Shown piece by piece: positions 60,309 to 64,000 of a stretch of 64,000 nt of DNA. Numbering within the stretch: position 1 is the stretch's first letter; the number at the start of each line of letters is the position of its first letter. Source of the DNA: Bacteroidales bacterium (GTDB lineage Bacteria > Bacteroidota > Bacteroidia > Bacteroidales > UBA932); assembly GCA_017550655.1 (NCBI GenBank), contig JAFZOK010000017.1, forward strand, positions 225,030-289,029. The letters are read 5' to 3'. Both the position numbers and the translations under genes were made by a program. The notes under the pieces were generated by a model that did no database searches, had not been told where the DNA came from, and saw nothing but the letters and a program-made list of their open reading frames with translations.

Positions 60309-61715
60309 ATGGAGCAAATCAAAAAATTGCTTAAGGATTCGGCCAAGGCGCGCTGGACGGCACTTATGATAGTGTCGTTCGTGATGTTTGCGGCCTATCT
60401 GGCTTCCGACGTGTATTCTCCGCTGAAGACTCTCCTGGAGGAGGACAACGCCTGGACCAGCACGGAATACGGCTACTTCGGAGCCGCCCAGAGCGTGTTC
60501 AATGTCTTTCTGGGAATGCTGATTTTCAGCGGGCTGCTGCTGGACAAGAAAGGAATACGCCTGACCGGAAACCTCGGCTGCATCCTGATGGTGGCCGGTT
60601 TTGCGCTGAAATATTATGCCGTAACCTCCATCCCTTCCGATGCCGGAAACGTTTCTTTCCTTTCCATGACGATGAAGAAACAGGTCCTGTGGGCAAGCCT
60701 CGGGTTTGCCGTCTTTGGAACGGGATGCGAAATGGCCGGCATTTCCATAAGCAAGGCCATAGTCAAATGGTTCAGCGGCAAGGAACTGGCCCTGGCGATG
60801 GCCGTGCAGCTGTCAATTGCCAGGCTGGGAAGCGGAGTGGCCCTTATCTTCTCTCCGATGATATCCGAAAGGCTTCACAATGTCACTACAACAGTTGGAA
60901 TAGGCTTGGTATTCCTCATAATCGGAATGCTGGGATTCTTTGTCTATTGCCTCCAGGACAGGAAGCTGGACCGACAGCTGAAACAGCAGAGGCTGGAAGA
61001 GGGAAAGGAGGAAGAAGCATCGTTCTCCCTCAAGGATGTAAAGAGCATTATCTCCAACCCGGGATTCTGGCTGATCTCCCTGCTGTGCCTGATTTTCTAC
61101 GCGTCGGTGAGCCCTTTCTTCAAATTCACGTCGGATTTGATGGTCAACAAGTTCAACGATGTAACCCCATTCTACTCAGGCATATTCCCGTCTTTGATAC
61201 CGTTCGGATGCATTTTGTTCTCCCCTCTTTTCGGAGCGGTATATGACAAATACGGGAAAGGCACTCTGCTGATGATTATCGGAGCCCTGGCGATAACCGT
61301 GGTGCACGTTGTGTTCGGGCTTCCTGGAATCCACAGTATCTGGATTGCCGTGGCCCTGCTGCTGCTTTTGGGGCTCGGTTACGCCATGCTTCCGGCTGCC
61401 CTGTGGCCTTCCCTGGCCAAGATTATGCCGCAGAAACAGTACGGAACCTCCATTGCCCTGGCGTTTTTTATCCAGAACATAGGCCTGATGCTCGTTCCTA
61501 TGGCTATCGGCTGGGTGCTGGACAAATTCTGCCTCCTGAGCACGTTCTCGGGCGGAACCGTAAGTTATCCTGACAACATAAAGTACGATTATACCCTTCC
61601 GCAGATTATCTTTGCGGGGATGGGAGTGATAGCCATCATCCTGGCCTTTGCACTCCGCCGTCTGGACCGCAAGAAGCGCTACGGACTGGACGAGGGAAAG
61701 AAAAAAAGAGATTAA
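60309..61715 (+). CDS. MFS transporter, paralogue 3
   Basis: A 468-residue major facilitator, about 12 helices, starting LLKDSAKARWTALM and with the conserved ALWPSLAKIMPQKQYGTSIA segment of its two neighbours. A charged cytoplasmic loop lies at about 215-240. dxs begins 10 bases after its stop, so the two are probably co-transcribed. Substrate unknown; linkage to dxs may be only positional. Confidence 0.9.
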   Translation: MEQIKKLLKDSAKARWTALMIVSFVMFAAYLASDVYSPLKTLLEEDNAWTSTEYGYFGAAQSVFNVFLGMLIFSGLLLDKKGIRLTGNLGCILMVAGFALKYYAVTSIPSDAGNVSFLSMTMKKQVLWASLGFAVFGTGCEMAGISISKAIVKWFSGKELALAMAVQLSIARLGSGVALIFSPMISERLHNVTTTVGIGLVFLIIGMLGFFVYCLQDRKLDRQLKQQRLEEGKEEEASFSLKDVKSIISNPGFWLISLLCLIFYASVSPFFKFTSDLMVNKFNDVTPFYSGIFPSLIPFGCILFSPLFGAVYDKYGKGTLLMIIGALAITVVHVVFGLPGIHSIWIAVALLLLLGLGYAMLPAALWPSLAKIMPQKQYGTSIALAFFIQNIGLMLVPMAIGWVLDKFCLLSTFSGGTVSYPDNIKYDYTLPQIIFAGMGVIAIILAFALRRLDRKKRYGLDEGKKKRD

Positions 61716-61725
61716 AATTTCAGAA

Positions 61726-63591
61726 ATGGAATTCGCTATACTAGATAAAATAAATTCACCTGCAGATATCAAAAGCCTGACTATAAGGCAACTGGAAACC
61801 CTGTGCGAAGAAATCAGGGAATATATGATAGAGTGCTGCGCCACTAACCCCGGACACCTGGGAGCTTCCCTGGGAAGCGTGGAACTGGCGGTGGCGCTTC
61901 ATTATGTCCTGGATACCCCAGAGGACAAGATAGTATGGGACGTAGGCCATCAGGCTTACGCCCACAAGATCATTACCGGAAGGCGGGAGCTCTTCAGGGA
62001 AAACCGCAAGAAGGATGGCCTTTCCGGCTTCCCGAAGATGAGCGAAAGCCCTTACGACTCCTTTGGAGCGGGGCACGCCTCCACATCCGTATCCGCGGCT
62101 CTGGGCCTTGCCACGGCCGCCAGGCTTCAGGGAAAAGCCACCAAGGTGGTGGCGGTTCTGGGAGACGGAGCCTTCTCCGGCGGACTTGCATACGAGGGCA
62201 TCAATAATGCCGGAGCATCCGGGACTAACCTCCTCGTTGTGCTTAACGACAACCAGATAGCCATTGACAAGAATGTAGGCGCGATGCACAATTACCTGCT
62301 CAGGATGAGTACGTCCAAGACCTACAACAGCCTCAAGAACAAAGTCTGGGGAGTTCTGGGCAACGGTTGGCTCAGGAGCAGGATCCAGAAAGCCGTAGTC
62401 AGCACAAAGAACTTCTTCTTCAAGCACTCCACCATTTTCTCCGGACTGGGATTCAGATATTTCGGAATCATTGACGGCAACAATGTGGGCGAGCTGGTCA
62501 ATATGCTCAGGAGAATCCTGCCTATGAAAGGGCCTAAACTCCTTCATATAAGAACCCTCAAGGGAAAAGGCTACAAGCCGGCGGAAGAGCAGCAAAGCAT
62601 CTGGCACGCCCCGGGCAAGTTCGATATGGAAACCGGGGAAAGGATCCGCACTGAGGGAGCCCCTCTCAAGTACCAGAACATTTTCGGAAAAACCATAGTA
62701 AAACTGGCGGAAAAGGACAGCAGAATCGTTGGCATCACCCCTGCAATGCTCTCTGGAGGCCAGCTCAGCGATATGATGAAGGTCTTCCCGGAAAGGACTT
62801 TCGACGTGGGCATCGCAGAGGAACACGCCGTTACATTTTCAGCAGGACTTGCCGCAGACGGAATGATTCCGTTCTGCAACGTCTATTCTTCCTTCCTCCA
62901 GAGAGGGTTCGACCAGATTATCCACGATGTGGCCCTTCAGGATCTGAAGGTAATCTTTACAATAGACCGCGCAGGACTGGTGGGAGAGGACGGAGCCACC
63001 CACCAGGGAGCCTTCGACCTGGCCTACCTGAGGTTTATACCTAATATAATAGAGATGGCCCCTATCGACGAGATAGAAATGCAGGATATGCTCTACTCTG
63101 CGACACTGGAAGACTACAGGGGGCCTGTCACCATCCGCTACCCGAGGGGTAACTGCCTCGGCCTGGAACTTCCGGACGAGTTCAGGAAAGTTGAACCCGG
63201 AAAGGCCGAAAGGCTCAAGAAAGGAAGCCGCGTAGCAGTGCTTTCAATCGGAACCATCGGAAACAAGGTAAAGGAAGCCATCCTGAAGGCGGAAGATGAG
63301 GGAATGTTCCCGTCCCACTATAATATGAGGTTCCTCCGCCCGCTTGACAAGGACGCCATCCTGGAGGCCGCTTCTGAACACGATCATATCATAACAGTAG
63401 AAGACGGAAGCGTCATCGGCGGACTCTATGGCGCTGTATGCGAGACTCTTGCAGACAAGAACCACAACTGCACGGTAACAGGTCTAGGCATACCGGACAG
63501 GTTCATAGAACAGGGTACCGTTCCTCAGCAGCTGCAGGAGTGCGGACTGGACACCGAGAGCATTCTCAGGGCTATAAAATACTTTTTTTGA
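61726..63591 (+). CDS. dxs: 1-deoxy-D-xylulose-5-phosphate synthase
   Basis: A 621-residue DXS, the thiamine-diphosphate enzyme that opens the non-mevalonate isoprenoid pathway from pyruvate and glyceraldehyde 3-phosphate. I chose the ATG at 61726; the frame is open earlier but lies in the transporter gene. Visible motifs are VWDVGHQAYAHKII, FGAGHASTSVSAALG, the ThDP motif GDGAFSGGLAYEGINNAG to LNDNQIAID, and DVGIAEEHAVTFSAGLA with the catalytic Glu. A C-terminal transketolase domain is complete. Length is normal. Confidence 0.97.
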   Translation: MEFAILDKINSPADIKSLTIRQLETLCEEIREYMIECCATNPGHLGASLGSVELAVALHYVLDTPEDKIVWDVGHQAYAHKIITGRRELFRENRKKDGLSGFPKMSESPYDSFGAGHASTSVSAALGLATAARLQGKATKVVAVLGDGAFSGGLAYEGINNAGASGTNLLVVLNDNQIAIDKNVGAMHNYLLRMSTSKTYNSLKNKVWGVLGNGWLRSRIQKAVVSTKNFFFKHSTIFSGLGFRYFGIIDGNNVGELVNMLRRILPMKGPKLLHIRTLKGKGYKPAEEQQSIWHAPGKFDMETGERIRTEGAPLKYQNIFGKTIVKLAEKDSRIVGITPAMLSGGQLSDMMKVFPERTFDVGIAEEHAVTFSAGLAADGMIPFCNVYSSFLQRGFDQIIHDVALQDLKVIFTIDRAGLVGEDGATHQGAFDLAYLRFIPNIIEMAPIDEIEMQDMLYSATLEDYRGPVTIRYPRGNCLGLELPDEFRKVEPGKAERLKKGSRVAVLSIGTIGNKVKEAILKAEDEGMFPSHYNMRFLRPLDKDAILEAASEHDHIITVEDGSVIGGLYGAVCETLADKNHNCTVTGLGIPDRFIEQGTVPQQLQECGLDTESILRAIKYFF

Positions 63592-63608
63592 TATTTTTTC
63601 TAAAAAGT

Positions 63609-63639
63609 TTTGGTAAATAATTTAAATCTTATACCTTTG
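63609..63639 (+). promoter_or_regulatory. Consensus promoter of the tRNA cluster
   Basis: TTTG (63609-63612), a 19-base spacer and TACCTTTG (63632-63639) match the Bacteroidota housekeeping promoter exactly. The first tRNA starts about 30 bases downstream. Confidence 0.85.
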
Positions 63640-63669
63640 CAGTCCCTTTTGAGAAACGCAGATTTATCT

Positions 63670-63743
63670 GCCGATGTAGCTCAGTTGGCCAGAGCAGCTG
63701 ATTTGTAATCAGCTGGTCGGGGGTTCGAATCCCTCCATCGGCT
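63670..63743 (+). tRNA. tRNA-Thr (UGU)
   Basis: A complete cloverleaf: acceptor GCCGATG/CATCGGC, D-arm with AGCTCAGTTGG, anticodon stem GCTGA/TCAGC around loop TTTGTAA with anticodon TGT at 63704-63706, and T-arm GGGTTCGAATCCC. CCA is not encoded. Confidence 0.97.
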
Positions 63744-63766
63744 CAAAAAAGACATAATTATTGGAC

Positions 63767-63849
63767 GGAGGGGTACCAAAGTGGCCAACTGGGGCAGACT
63801 GTAAATCTGCTGGCTCATGCCTTCGGAGGTTCGAATCCTTCCCCCTCCA
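63767..63849 (+). tRNA. tRNA-Tyr (GUA)
   Basis: Class II tRNA with a long variable arm (GGCTCATGCC region). Acceptor GGAGGGG/CCCCTCC, anticodon stem GCAGA/TCTGC and anticodon GTA at 63801-63803; T-arm with GGTTCGAATCC. CCA is not encoded. Confidence 0.97.
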
Positions 63850-63862
63850 CAAACTTTAGATT

Positions 63863-63935
63863 GCGGAAGTAGCTCAGTTGGTAGAGCATCAGCCTTCCAA
63901 GCTGAGGGTCGCGGGTTCGAACCTCGTCTTCCGCT
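63863..63935 (+). tRNA. tRNA-Gly (UCC)
   Basis: Acceptor GCGGAAG/CTTCCGC, D-arm AGCTCAGTTGGTAGAGC, anticodon stem TCAGC/GCTGA with anticodon TCC at 63896-63898, T-arm GGGTTCGAACCTC. CCA is not encoded. Confidence 0.97.
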
Positions 63936-63940
63936 CTAAG

Positions 63941-64000
<60 letters not shown>

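Overview
The window is from a Bacteroidota genome, most likely order Bacteroidales. Signs of this are promoters of the TTTG-N19/20-TAnnTTTG type, TonB-dependent outer-membrane receptors with surface lipoproteins, a complete Bat aerotolerance operon behind a MoxR ATPase, a DUF4491 protein, and a tRNA Thr-Tyr-Gly-Thr cluster of the kind that precedes tuf in this group. Genus cannot be fixed from the sequence alone. Core genes look near 50% GC by eye; parts of 33.9-37.4 kb and especially 47.7-50.1 kb are visibly AT-richer and look like accessory DNA.

Layout. 1-5504: the 3' part of a TonB-dependent receptor, a DUF5689 lipoprotein and an M3 peptidase lipoprotein. 5505-7832: a second receptor. 7900-10138: DUF4491, then a compact candidate RiPP locus on the minus strand (Cys-rich precursor, intrinsic terminator, radical SAM/SPASM maturase, PqqD-like protein) behind a consensus promoter. 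10242-14160: a cobalamin riboswitch controlling a BtuB-like receptor and a translationally coupled PKD-like surface lipoprotein. 14288-20104: a very large alpha-2-macroglobulin-like protein. 20122-20258: a multi-hairpin inverted-repeat element. 20260-30900: an eight-gene minus-strand operon (moxR, DUF58, unnamed, batA, batB-batC fusion, batD, batE, phosphoesterase/PQQ-propeller). 31020-33849: truA and an ExbB/ExbD/TonB set. 33892-35768: a hipBA-type toxin-antitoxin module with promoter and AT-rich palindromes. 35742-38836: an M64 peptidase, an unknown membrane-anchored protein and a small barrel. 38939-45795: era, an rluB-like gene, an ABC permease, parC and aroK.

45779-50142 is an accessory island between aroK and recJ. 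It holds an orphan DnaE-like protein that has lost the polymerase aspartates, a divergent WYL regulator coupled to a PD-(D/E)XK-like protein, the decayed C-terminus of a second WYL gene directly before a second PD-(D/E)XK-like protein with the same active-site spacing, and a candidate small RNA with its own promoter and terminator. This is the best candidate for an undescribed, probably defence-related system; the RiPP locus is the second.

50192-64000 returns to housekeeping: recJ, lysS, an rRNA/tRNA methyltransferase, aroE, ssb, purA, three paralogous MFS transporters, dxs and the tRNA cluster, the last tRNA being cut by the window edge.
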